Positions 1 to 5,769 of a stretch of 6,420 nt of DNA are shown here, in pieces. Made by a program: the position numbers and the translations under genes. Each line of letters starts with the position of its first letter. Position 1 is the stretch's first letter. Origin of the DNA: Paratractidigestivibacter sp963658035 (lineage in GTDB: Bacteria; Actinomycetota; Coriobacteriia; Coriobacteriales; Atopobiaceae); NCBI GenBank assembly GCA_963658035.1, contig CAVKOL010000138.1:1-6420 (forward strand), in the 5' to 3' direction. The notes beneath the pieces were generated by a model, which did no database searches, was not told where the DNA came from, and worked only from the letters and a program-made list of their open reading frames with translations.

Positions 1-8
1 GCGGCGAG

Positions 9-44
9 AAAAACGGGCGGGCGCCGGGGTTTGGCGCCCGCCCG
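9..44 (-). terminator. Intrinsic terminator of the GH3 gene
   Basis: A perfect 12-bp stem pairs 14-25 with 33-44 around a 7-base loop (26-32). Read on the minus strand, the GC-rich stem is followed at once by five T (complement of the A run at 9-13). It begins about 40 bases past the stop codon at 86-88, so it should end the GH3 transcript. On the plus strand no T run follows the stem, so it looks one-directional. Confidence 0.9.
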
Positions 45-85
45 CGGCGGGGGGAAGAGCCTTCTTGCCGCAAGACCGCCGGGCG

Positions 86-3000
86 TTACTTGCCCTCGGC
101 CTGCGCCTGAGCGGCCTGCGCGGCCAACTTGGCGTCGAGCTTGGCCTGCTTACGCTTGCTGCGGCGGTAAAGCTCGGGGTTGCGGTGCTCTGCCTTGGTG
201 CGGCGCACGATCAAGGCCACGCCACCTACCAGCAGCAACGCGATGACAACCTGCGTCACGGTGATGGCAATGCGCCAGCTCGGGGTGGAAACCGAGAAGG
301 TCGAGCCGGGAACCGCGCCCTGCATGGCGTTGGAGTTCACAACGGCGTAGGCGATGTTGTGCACGGCCTCGCGCATGACCGAGTGGGCCGTCGCGCTGTC
401 GTAGTCGCCCAGGCTCCACATGAGGGGCATCGGCATGCACAGGTACGTGTCGCAACCGGTGCGCAAGCACAGGTCGCGCATGTTGTCGTTGCCCCACACC
501 CAGTAATCCGAGATGACCATGCCCTCGAAGCCCCACTCGCCGCGCAGGACGTCCTTGAGCGTGGCGTCGTTGTTGTGGCCAATGCGCATGCCGATGCAGG
601 TCTGCGTGCTCATGACCGCGGTGCCGGCGCGCATGACCTTCTCCTTGACCTCGCCCGTCTGCGAGTCGGAATACTTGACGGTCATACGGGCCTCTTCAAG
701 CGCAATCTCGAAGGGGCGCAGGTAGAGCTCGCGCATGGTCTGCTCGTCTGCCCAGGTGGCTACCAGGCTAGAGCGGCCCGTCTCGGTCTCGTTAAGGGCA
801 AAGTGCTTGAGATAGCAGTACATTCCCTGGTCGCCGGCGCCCGAGATGGCGGCCGCGGCCAGCTTGCCGGAGAGCAGCGGGTCCTCGGAGAAGTACTCGA
901 AGACGCGGCCCGAGAACATCGAGCGGTGCAGGTTGATGGCCGGCGCGTACCAGCCGCTGATGCCGTTTGCCAGGGCCTCCTGACCAAACGCAGAGCCCAC
1001 CTCGTAGAGAAGGTCGACGTTCCAGGTGCTGGCCATCAAAGGCGCGAAGCCAAACGAGGAGCTCTGGTCCATCGCGTAGCCCGAGCCGTCGGTGCCGCCC
1101 GGGACCTTGAGGCCGTTGGCGCCGTCCTCGTCCATCGTCTTGGGAAGGCCAATCGACTCGACGGCTCCGGTGTTGTAGGCCGCGCCAGAGAAGCTGCGAA
1201 TAAGGCCGTCCTTGTCGGTGTCCCAGTTAAGCTGATCGAGCAGCTGGTCCCAGCGGGGGTCGTCGTAGTCGGCGCCGCGCAGGTCAGAGAGGGTAAGGCC
1301 GTTGTCCGCGCCGGAGGCCGGCTCCTCGGCGGCGTAGACCTTGCTGCCCTCGACGTTGCCGTAGGTCTCGTCGGTCTCGACGTCAAAGGTCACAAAGAGG
1401 TCCGAGCCCTCCTTGTACTGCTCGCTGATCTCTTTGGTTGCCTGGTAGGCGGGCTGGGTGCCGGACCAATCGGTGCGCGACAGCAACGTCGAGTCGCTGT
1501 TCATGTAGTCCGAGCTCTGCTGGAAGCGGTTGGTCGCCGCGGTGTAGGTCGCGTCGTCATCGACCACGGCCTCGCCGGTCTGGGGGTCGAGGTCGGACTG
1601 GGCGGTCTTCTCGGCATCACGCACGTGATCGGAGTCGGAGCCGTCGAACCAGATGGTCTGGGCCTGGGAGACGCTCTTCTCGCCCAGGACGTCGTGACTG
1701 TTGTTGCGCAAGCTCACGACGTAGTCGCCGGCCTCAAGGACATAGCAGCCGGTCGTGCCATCGGGGTTTTGGTGGGTGTAGCAGTACGAGGCCATGTCCT
1801 GTTTGGAGAAGGTCATGGTCACGGTCTGGGACTCACCGGGCTCCAGCAGCTTGGTCTTGGTGAAGGCGGCCAGGACGCAAACGGGCTTCTCGATTTGGGC
1901 GTCCTGGTCAAGCTGGGTGTAGGGCGCCGAGAAGTACGCCTGGGCGACCTCTTTGCCGGCGCGCTCGCCCGTGTTGGTGACCGTCGCCGTGACGACTACC
2001 TGGCCGTCCTTCTCCTCTACCGCGTCCAGGGTCTGCGAGAAGGTCGTGTAGGACAGGCCGTAGCCAAACGGGAAGACGACGGCGTCATCGTAGGAGTAGG
2101 TCTCGTCCACGGCATCGGCGGTCTCGTGGTAGCGATAGCCCATGTAGATGCCCTCTTGGTACTCGTTGTAGGGGCGGGCAAAATCGCCGCCGTCGGTGAG
2201 GCTCGAGGACGAAATCGTGAGGTTGGAGTAGGTGGACGTGCCGGCGCGGGCGATGTTCTCGTCGCGCAGGAAGTCGGAGGCCCAGATGTCGACGGTGCGG
2301 CCCGAGGGGTTGACGTCGCCGTCGAGAAGGGCGGCCAGCTGAGAGAAGCCGCGCTCGCCGGGGTGGCCGTACTGGATCACGGCGTCGACGGCAAGGTCGC
2401 CGTCCACGAGGTCGGCAACCTCGAGCGGGGCCGAGCTCACCAAAATCACGACCACGCGGCCGCACTTCTCCTTTGCCGCCTGGATGGTGCCGCGCTCGTT
2501 GGCAGAAAGGGCCAGGTAGTGACGGGTGCCATCCTCGTAGGCGTCGGACTTCATGTCCTGGCCCTCCTGGCCGCTGCGGCTAATGAAGACCAGGCCGCAG
2601 GCGTCCTTGTTGGCCTCGATGCCGTCGTAGATGGCCGGGTCGTACTCGTAGATCTTGCGGTCGCCGCCCAAAAGCGAGCCGGCCTCGCCCGCGGCCGCGG
2701 TGCCCTCGGCCTCGACCAGGGGCGTGGGGTCGCCGGCGGCCTTCATGGCGTCGACTGCGGCGTTATCGATGGTCAGGCCGTCGAGCCCCTGCTCGGGGGT
2801 CACGGGGTCGTAGACCCATTTGGCCGAGCCGCCCGAGCTGTTCTGGCCGTAGATGGGGTTGAGATAGGCGTAGCCAAAGGGCATGACCTGGGCATCCTTG
2901 GCCAGGGGCAGGGCGTCGTTGTCGTTCTTGAGAAGGACGGTGCCCTCGTCCTGGACCTGGGCCGCCACGGCGTAGGCGGCCTCGGTCGCGGCTTCGGCCG

Positions 3001-3241
3001 ACTCGGGCTCGTCGTAGTAGTCGCCGTCCCAGTTGGCCTTGTCGGCGGGCACGTTGACCGTTGTGGCACCGCCGTCGACGTAGGTCTCAAGCAGGCCCTT
3101 GGCGATGTTGCCAACAAGCCCCAGGGCAACGCCCACGACCAACAGAAGCACCATGGGTATTATCAGCAGCACCCTGAACTTACGGTTGGACATCTTGAGC
3201 TTGGGTTTGTTGCTTGGCTTGTTGCTTGGTTTTCTTCTCAT
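86..3241 (-). CDS. Membrane-tethered GH3 beta-glycosidase with permuted domain order
   Basis: Glycoside hydrolase family 3 enzyme, 1051 residues, probably a retaining beta-glucosidase or related exo-beta-glycosidase acting outside the membrane; the sugar specificity cannot be read from sequence. Seen in order: a Lys-rich N-terminus (1-23); a membrane helix (about 24-46); a GH3_C-type domain (about 90-400) with SRSGQEGQD (E226 is the candidate acid/base) and ending in PFGYGLSYTTF (391-401); an Fn3-like domain (about 402-515); a linker rich in acidic and aromatic residues (about 516-650); then the TIM-barrel GH3_N domain (about 680-970) with DGANGLK (706-712), GRVFEYFSEDP (778-788), KHF (812-814) and VISDYW, where D912 is the candidate nucleophile. 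A second helix (about 989-1012) and a basic tail follow. C-domain-before-barrel order is known from some clostridial and rumen GH3 enzymes. The start is supported by a Shine-Dalgarno site six bases upstream. All expected catalytic motifs are present, so it is probably active. Confidence 0.93.
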   Translation of the reverse strand: MRRKPSNKPSNKPKLKMSNRKFRVLLIIPMVLLLVVGVALGLVGNIAKGLLETYVDGGATTVNVPADKANWDGDYYDEPESAEAATEAAYAVAAQVQDEGTVLLKNDNDALPLAKDAQVMPFGYAYLNPIYGQNSSGGSAKWVYDPVTPEQGLDGLTIDNAAVDAMKAAGDPTPLVEAEGTAAAGEAGSLLGGDRKIYEYDPAIYDGIEANKDACGLVFISRSGQEGQDMKSDAYEDGTRHYLALSANERGTIQAAKEKCGRVVVILVSSAPLEVADLVDGDLAVDAVIQYGHPGERGFSQLAALLDGDVNPSGRTVDIWASDFLRDENIARAGTSTYSNLTISSSSLTDGGDFARPYNEYQEGIYMGYRYHETADAVDETYSYDDAVVFPFGYGLSYTTFSQTLDAVEEKDGQVVVTATVTNTGERAGKEVAQAYFSAPYTQLDQDAQIEKPVCVLAAFTKTKLLEPGESQTVTMTFSKQDMASYCYTHQNPDGTTGCYVLEAGDYVVSLRNNSHDVLGEKSVSQAQTIWFDGSDSDHVRDAEKTAQSDLDPQTGEAVVDDDATYTAATNRFQQSSDYMNSDSTLLSRTDWSGTQPAYQATKEISEQYKEGSDLFVTFDVETDETYGNVEGSKVYAAEEPASGADNGLTLSDLRGADYDDPRWDQLLDQLNWDTDKDGLIRSFSGAAYNTGAVESIGLPKTMDEDGANGLKVPGGTDGSGYAMDQSSSFGFAPLMASTWNVDLLYEVGSAFGQEALANGISGWYAPAINLHRSMFSGRVFEYFSEDPLLSGKLAAAAISGAGDQGMYCYLKHFALNETETGRSSLVATWADEQTMRELYLRPFEIALEEARMTVKYSDSQTGEVKEKVMRAGTAVMSTQTCIGMRIGHNNDATLKDVLRGEWGFEGMVISDYWVWGNDNMRDLCLRTGCDTYLCMPMPLMWSLGDYDSATAHSVMREAVHNIAYAVVNSNAMQGAVPGSTFSVSTPSWRIAITVTQVVIALLLVGGVALIVRRTKAEHRNPELYRRSKRKQAKLDAKLAAQAAQAQAEGK

Positions 3242-3247
3242 CTATCT

Positions 3248-3255
3248 CTCCCCTT
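3248..3255 (-). promoter_or_regulatory. Ribosome binding site of the GH3 gene
   Basis: The minus strand reads AAGGGGAG, then six bases, then the ATG at 3241-3239. This fixes the long start. The next in-frame ATG (codon 17, 3193-3191) has no such site, and using it would remove most of the basic N-terminal tail. Confidence 0.75.
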
Positions 3256-3312
3256 TCTGTTTGGTGCGGCACCTGCCGCGCGATATCCACCCTGAAACCT
3301 AGCTGAGAAGAC

Positions 3313-3324
3313 CGGCGCGCGCCG
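3313..3324. repeat. 12-bp perfect palindrome, possible operator
   Basis: CGGCGCGCGCCG reads the same on both strands. It lies about 70 bases upstream of the GH3 start and about 105 upstream of the regulator start, a plausible operator position for either. It is made only of G and C in a GC-rich genome, so chance is a real alternative. Confidence 0.3.
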
Positions 3325-3364
3325 TATGCGGGGAAATCGGGGCGTATAGCGGCAAAAACGGTTC

Positions 3365-3394
3365 CCGCTCGCCGAAGGGGCCGCCGGTGAGCGG
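3365..3394 (+). repeat. Inverted repeat / hairpin upstream of the response regulator
   Basis: CCGCTCGCC (3365-3373) pairs with GGTGAGCGG (3386-3394): eight Watson-Crick pairs and one G-U wobble around a 12-base loop. The wobble pair fits an RNA stem better than a DNA operator. No T run follows, so it is not a normal terminator. It may be a leader structure if transcription begins upstream of it; the transcription start is unknown. Confidence 0.35.
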
Positions 3395-3419
3395 CGGGCA
3401 TTGCGTACCATCGATAGAT

Positions 3420-3426
3420 GGGAGGA
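3420..3426 (+). promoter_or_regulatory. Ribosome binding site deciding the response regulator start
   Basis: GGGAGGA lies a few bases before the ATG at 3430. An in-frame ATG at 3418 sits on top of this site and has no purine-rich site of its own. The 3430 start also gives the family-typical N-terminus with the first beta strand starting at once (MQKVLIVEDED). The spacing of about four bases from GGAGG is slightly short. Confidence 0.75.
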
Positions 3427-3429
3427 GAC

Positions 3430-4137
3430 ATGCAAAAGGTATTGATAGTTGAAGATGAGGATGCGGCCGCAGACGCCCTGCAGCGCTGCCTGGCGCGCTA
3501 CGCGAAGGAGCGCGGCGCGGCGTTTAGGGTGAGCCGGTGCGCGAGCGCCGTTGACCTTGAGGACCTGGCCGACGTCGACCTCGTCTTCATGGACATCGAC
3601 CTGCCGGGCGTAAACGGTTTTGATGCCGCACTTGAGCTGCGCAAACGCAATCACACAACGGTGTTGATCTTCGTGACCAACCTGGCTCAGTACGCTGTGC
3701 GCGGCTATGCCGCCGAGGCGCTGGACTTCATCGTCAAGCCCTTCTCGTACGGCGACTTTGCCCTGCGCATGGACCGGGCCATGGCCGCAATGGCGCACAA
3801 GCGCAAGCGGGCCCTAAGCGTCGTCTCTCATGGCAATACGCGTATCTTTGATACCTCTGACCTGGTCTTTATTGAGGTTTCTGGCCACAATCTGGACTAT
3901 CACTTGGTTGACGGCGAGAAGATCGCGGTGCGCTCGAGCCTAAGCGCCGTGGCCAAGGAGCTGGATGAGCCGAGCTTCCTCAAGATCTCGTCGAGCTGCA
4001 TCATCAACATGGCCCACGTCCGCGGCGTCGCAGACGCGCAGATCACGCTTTCGGACGGGAGCTCGGTTTGGATCAGCCGCGCAAACAAGCGCCGCTGCCT
4101 GGAGGAAATATCTCGCTATCTGGGCGGGACGGCGTAG
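3430..4137 (+). CDS. LytTR-family (AgrA/LytR-type) response regulator
   Basis: A 235-residue DNA-binding response regulator, cytoplasmic, the usual length for this family. The receiver domain (about 1-120) has the acidic pocket E8-D9-E10, the phosphoacceptor D55 in FMDIDLPG, the conserved T83 in FVTN and K103 in VKPF. A LytTR DNA-binding domain follows (about 128-233), with the family-typical stretches FIEVSGHN, FLKISSSCIINMAHV and VWISRANKRR. LytTR proteins bind paired direct repeats through a beta-type fold. Its stop codon is immediately followed by the ATG of the sensor kinase, so the two should be co-transcribed and translationally coupled. Likely targets are its own operon and the divergent GH3 gene, but this is inference from position only. 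All phosphorylation residues are intact, so the regulator itself looks functional even though the partner kinase frame is broken. Confidence 0.93.
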   Translation: MQKVLIVEDEDAAADALQRCLARYAKERGAAFRVSRCASAVDLEDLADVDLVFMDIDLPGVNGFDAALELRKRNHTTVLIFVTNLAQYAVRGYAAEALDFIVKPFSYGDFALRMDRAMAAMAHKRKRALSVVSHGNTRIFDTSDLVFIEVSGHNLDYHLVDGEKIAVRSSLSAVAKELDEPSFLKISSSCIINMAHVRGVADAQITLSDGSSVWISRANKRRCLEEISRYLGGTA

Positions 4138-5533
4138 ATGGGCGAACTTGGGCCCATGGGCACGTTGCTTGTGGCGGTTGGGATTTTGATGTGCTTGTCT
4201 CAGCCATTCGAGCTTTTGTTGCCCACGCTGACCATAGGAAACCTGATGCCGCGCCAGCGCGACTTCAAGCGACGCGCGCGCATTTTGACCACGATATGGT
4301 GCATGGGGGCCGATCGTCGCGGTGCCGGCGCTTTACCACGTGGTTCTTACCACGCAAAACACGCTGATCGAAAGCGCCTATTCGTTTTCCAGCTCGCTCA
4401 TCTTGCTTTTGTGCGCCATCCCAACCGTCATGTATCTGTACGAGGCTTCGGTTTGGAAGGCGCTGTTTTGCGTGAGCGCCGGCTACACGATCCAAAACAT
4501 CGGCAGCGGCCTGGCCGAGACGGTCTGTCTGCTGCTTAGGCGCCTCGCGGGCATCACCTTGACGACCAAGGAGCTGGGCGGCCTGGGCAGTTCCACGCCG
4601 ATTGTGTGGGGAATATCGTGCGTTTGCTATCTGGCGGTGTTTCTCGCCGCCTACCTGGTGTTTATCAAGCGCGTGCGGCGCGGGCGCCTAAACGAGGTCG
4701 AGGACCGCAAGATGATGGCGGTACTTTTGCTGGTCATCTTGGCGGTTATTGCCTTTGACGTGGTCAACAAAAACCTGGACACGCAAGGGGCGGGGCTTGG
4801 CACCCTGCTTATCCTGCGGTTTGTTCACTTTGCGGTGTGCCTGTTCATTTTGTTTGTGCAATTCGAAATGCTCTACAACCGCACGCTTGAGCAGCGGATG
4901 CTCACCGAGCGGCAGCTGGCTGCCCAGCGCGAGCAGCAGTACCGGCTGAGCCGCCAGAACATCGATGCCATCAACGTCAAATGCCACGACATAAAGCACC
5001 AGATTAGGGCTTTGGCAAACGGGGGCGCCCAGGTAGACGAAGGTGTTTTTCGTGACCTGGCCGCCGAGGTCAAGATTTACGACTCGACCGTCGAGACGGG
5101 AAACGACGCGCTGGACACCATCCTTACCGAGAAGAGCTTGATCTGCAGCCGGGAAGGGATTTCCCTAAGCTGCATCGCGGACGGCGAGGCGCTGGGTGGC
5201 TTTGAAGCGGCCGAGATTTACTCGCTTTTTGGAAACGCCCTGGACAACGCCATCGCGGCCGCGTGGCAGGCAAGCGACCCCGAGCTGCGCAGCATCTCTT
5301 TGACGGTGCGGCGTGTGGGGTCGTTGGCCAGCATTCACGTCGAGAACTACTTTGCGCAGGCCGCCGAGCTGGTCTTTGTCGACGGGCTGCCGCAGACCAC
5401 GCAGGCGGACCGCGGGTCGCACGGCTTTGGGACCCTAAGCATGCGCCAAACCGTGGAGGCGCACGGCGGGACCCTTGCTTTTAGCACCCACGACGGTGTT
5501 TTTGCCCTCGACGCGATGATTCCGGTGGCCTAA
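4138..5533 (+). CDS. GHKL (AgrC-like) sensor histidine kinase, frame interrupted by a 1-base shift
   Basis: Membrane sensor kinase that would phosphorylate the preceding regulator. The ATG at 4138 follows the regulator stop (TAG) with no gap. Reading in that frame gives a first membrane helix (about 9-31) and half of a second, then turns into hydrophilic non-family sequence at about 4309. The family sequence continues one base later in the next frame (P at 4310) to the stop at 5531-5533. Joined, the protein is 464 residues with six or seven helices (about 9-31, 49-70, 82-101, 108-133, 154-176, 192-209, 222-245). After these come the His box CHDIKHQI (H283 is the candidate phosphoacceptor), the N box FGNALDNA (N366, D369) and a terminal GHKL stretch with ENYF, DGLPQTT and HGFGTLSM. 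If the shift is real, translation could restart at the GTG at 4322, but that protein would lack the first helix and most of the second. The shift may equally be a sequencing error. Confidence 0.85.
4305..4309 (+). other. Frameshift site (G5 run) in the sensor kinase
   Basis: The run of five G lies within the second membrane helix. With four G the reading is C-M-G-P-I-V-A-V-P-A-L, a smooth hydrophobic helix joining both halves of the kinase. With five G the first frame runs into Arg/His-rich sequence until a stop at 4537-4539. Frame 2 has a stop at 4286-4288, so the break must lie between 4289 and about 4312, and the G run is the natural place. Short G runs are prone to slippage and to indel errors. 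Confidence 0.8.
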
Positions 5534-5576
5534 CGGGGCGATTTTGCGGGGCCGCGGGGGCCGGTTTGCAAGGTAG

Positions 5577-5697
5577 CGCGACTTTTCTTGGTTTAAATCG
5601 AGGATGGGCGAGTAGCCGGGGCGGTTTTGCGCGCGTTTGCCCAGTTGGCCGTAAGCGGCTACTCGGCGGATCCGGATTTAAACCAAGAAATCTCGCG
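5577..5697. repeat. Large imperfect inverted repeat, candidate dispersed intergenic element
   Basis: A perfect 16-bp arm TTTCTTGGTTTAAATC (5584-5599) is mirrored at 5675-5690. Outside it CGCGA (5577-5581) mirrors 5693-5697 after a 2-base mismatch. Inside it CGAGTAGCCG (5609-5618) mirrors CGGCTACTCG (5656-5665) after a 9-base imperfect patch on each side. The core of about 37 bases (5619-5655) is unpaired. The arms are AT-richer than their surroundings. There is no T run and no transposase, so it is not a simple terminator or an insertion sequence. It could be a miniature mobile element, a repetitive palindromic unit or a structured 3' region. No target-site duplication was found. Confidence 0.75.
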
Positions 5698-5713
5698 GCA
5701 GTGCTGCGATATG

Positions 5714-5746
5714 AAAAAGGCGGCTGCCGGGAGGGCAACCGCCTTT
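5714..5746 (-). terminator. Intrinsic terminator of the surface protein gene
   Basis: AAAGGCGG (5716-5723) pairs with CCGCCTTT (5739-5746), with a smaller inner stem TGCC/GGCA in the loop. On the minus strand the stem ends in five T (complement of the A run at 5714-5718), about 24 bases past the stop codon at 5770. On the plus strand only three T follow, so it may work weakly for the kinase operon, for which no better terminator is seen between 5534 and 5713. Confidence 0.8.
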
Positions 5747-5769
5747 GGGGTCTTGGCGCGCGTGTTTAG

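Larger units (their letters stand above)
3242..3429. promoter_or_regulatory. Divergent intergenic region between the GH3 gene and the two-component operon
   Basis: These 188 bases must hold the promoters of both the minus-strand GH3 gene and the plus-strand regulator/kinase operon. A 12-bp perfect palindrome (CGGCGCGCGCCG, 3313-3324) and an inverted repeat at 3365-3373 / 3386-3394 are visible, plus a small 5-bp inverted repeat at 3408-3412 / 3417-3421 that touches the regulator's ribosome binding site. A single LytTR-like nonamer (ACCGTTTTT on the minus strand, 3354-3362) matches the AgrA-type consensus at 8 of 9 places but has no partner at the usual spacing. No convincing -35/-10 pair was found on either strand. 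Confidence 0.5.

Noticed and set aside
65..3295. An unbroken 1076-codon plus-strand reading frame covering the whole GH3 gene in antisense.
   Set aside because: Its product is a low-complexity Val/Gly/Ala/His/Arg mixture with no recognisable domain, while the minus strand encodes a full GH3 enzyme with all motifs and a ribosome binding site. Long antisense frames are expected with strong GC-biased codon use.
3153..3302. A small hydrophobic plus-strand frame (about 49 residues, Leu-rich) just upstream of the two-component operon, tempting as a signal peptide precursor.
   Set aside because: Its Leu runs are the complement of the Lys codons of the GH3 N-terminus and of its membrane helix. It has no Shine-Dalgarno site and lies mostly inside the GH3 gene.
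3354..3362. A LytTR binding site.
   Set aside because: Only one nonamer resembles the AgrA-type consensus. No second repeat lies at about 12-13 bases on either side, so it is mentioned only as a weak hint and not called as a site.
4138..4539. The 133-codon frame from 4138 as a separate small membrane protein.
   Set aside because: Only its first 57 codons look like protein of this family; the rest is out-of-frame kinase sequence. The two parts join into one kinase when one G is removed.
5566..5769. Small reading frames on both strands across the inverted repeat, both giving FLGLN-like stretches.
   Set aside because: The similarity arises because the two repeat arms are inverted copies; neither frame has a ribosome binding site or a recognisable product.
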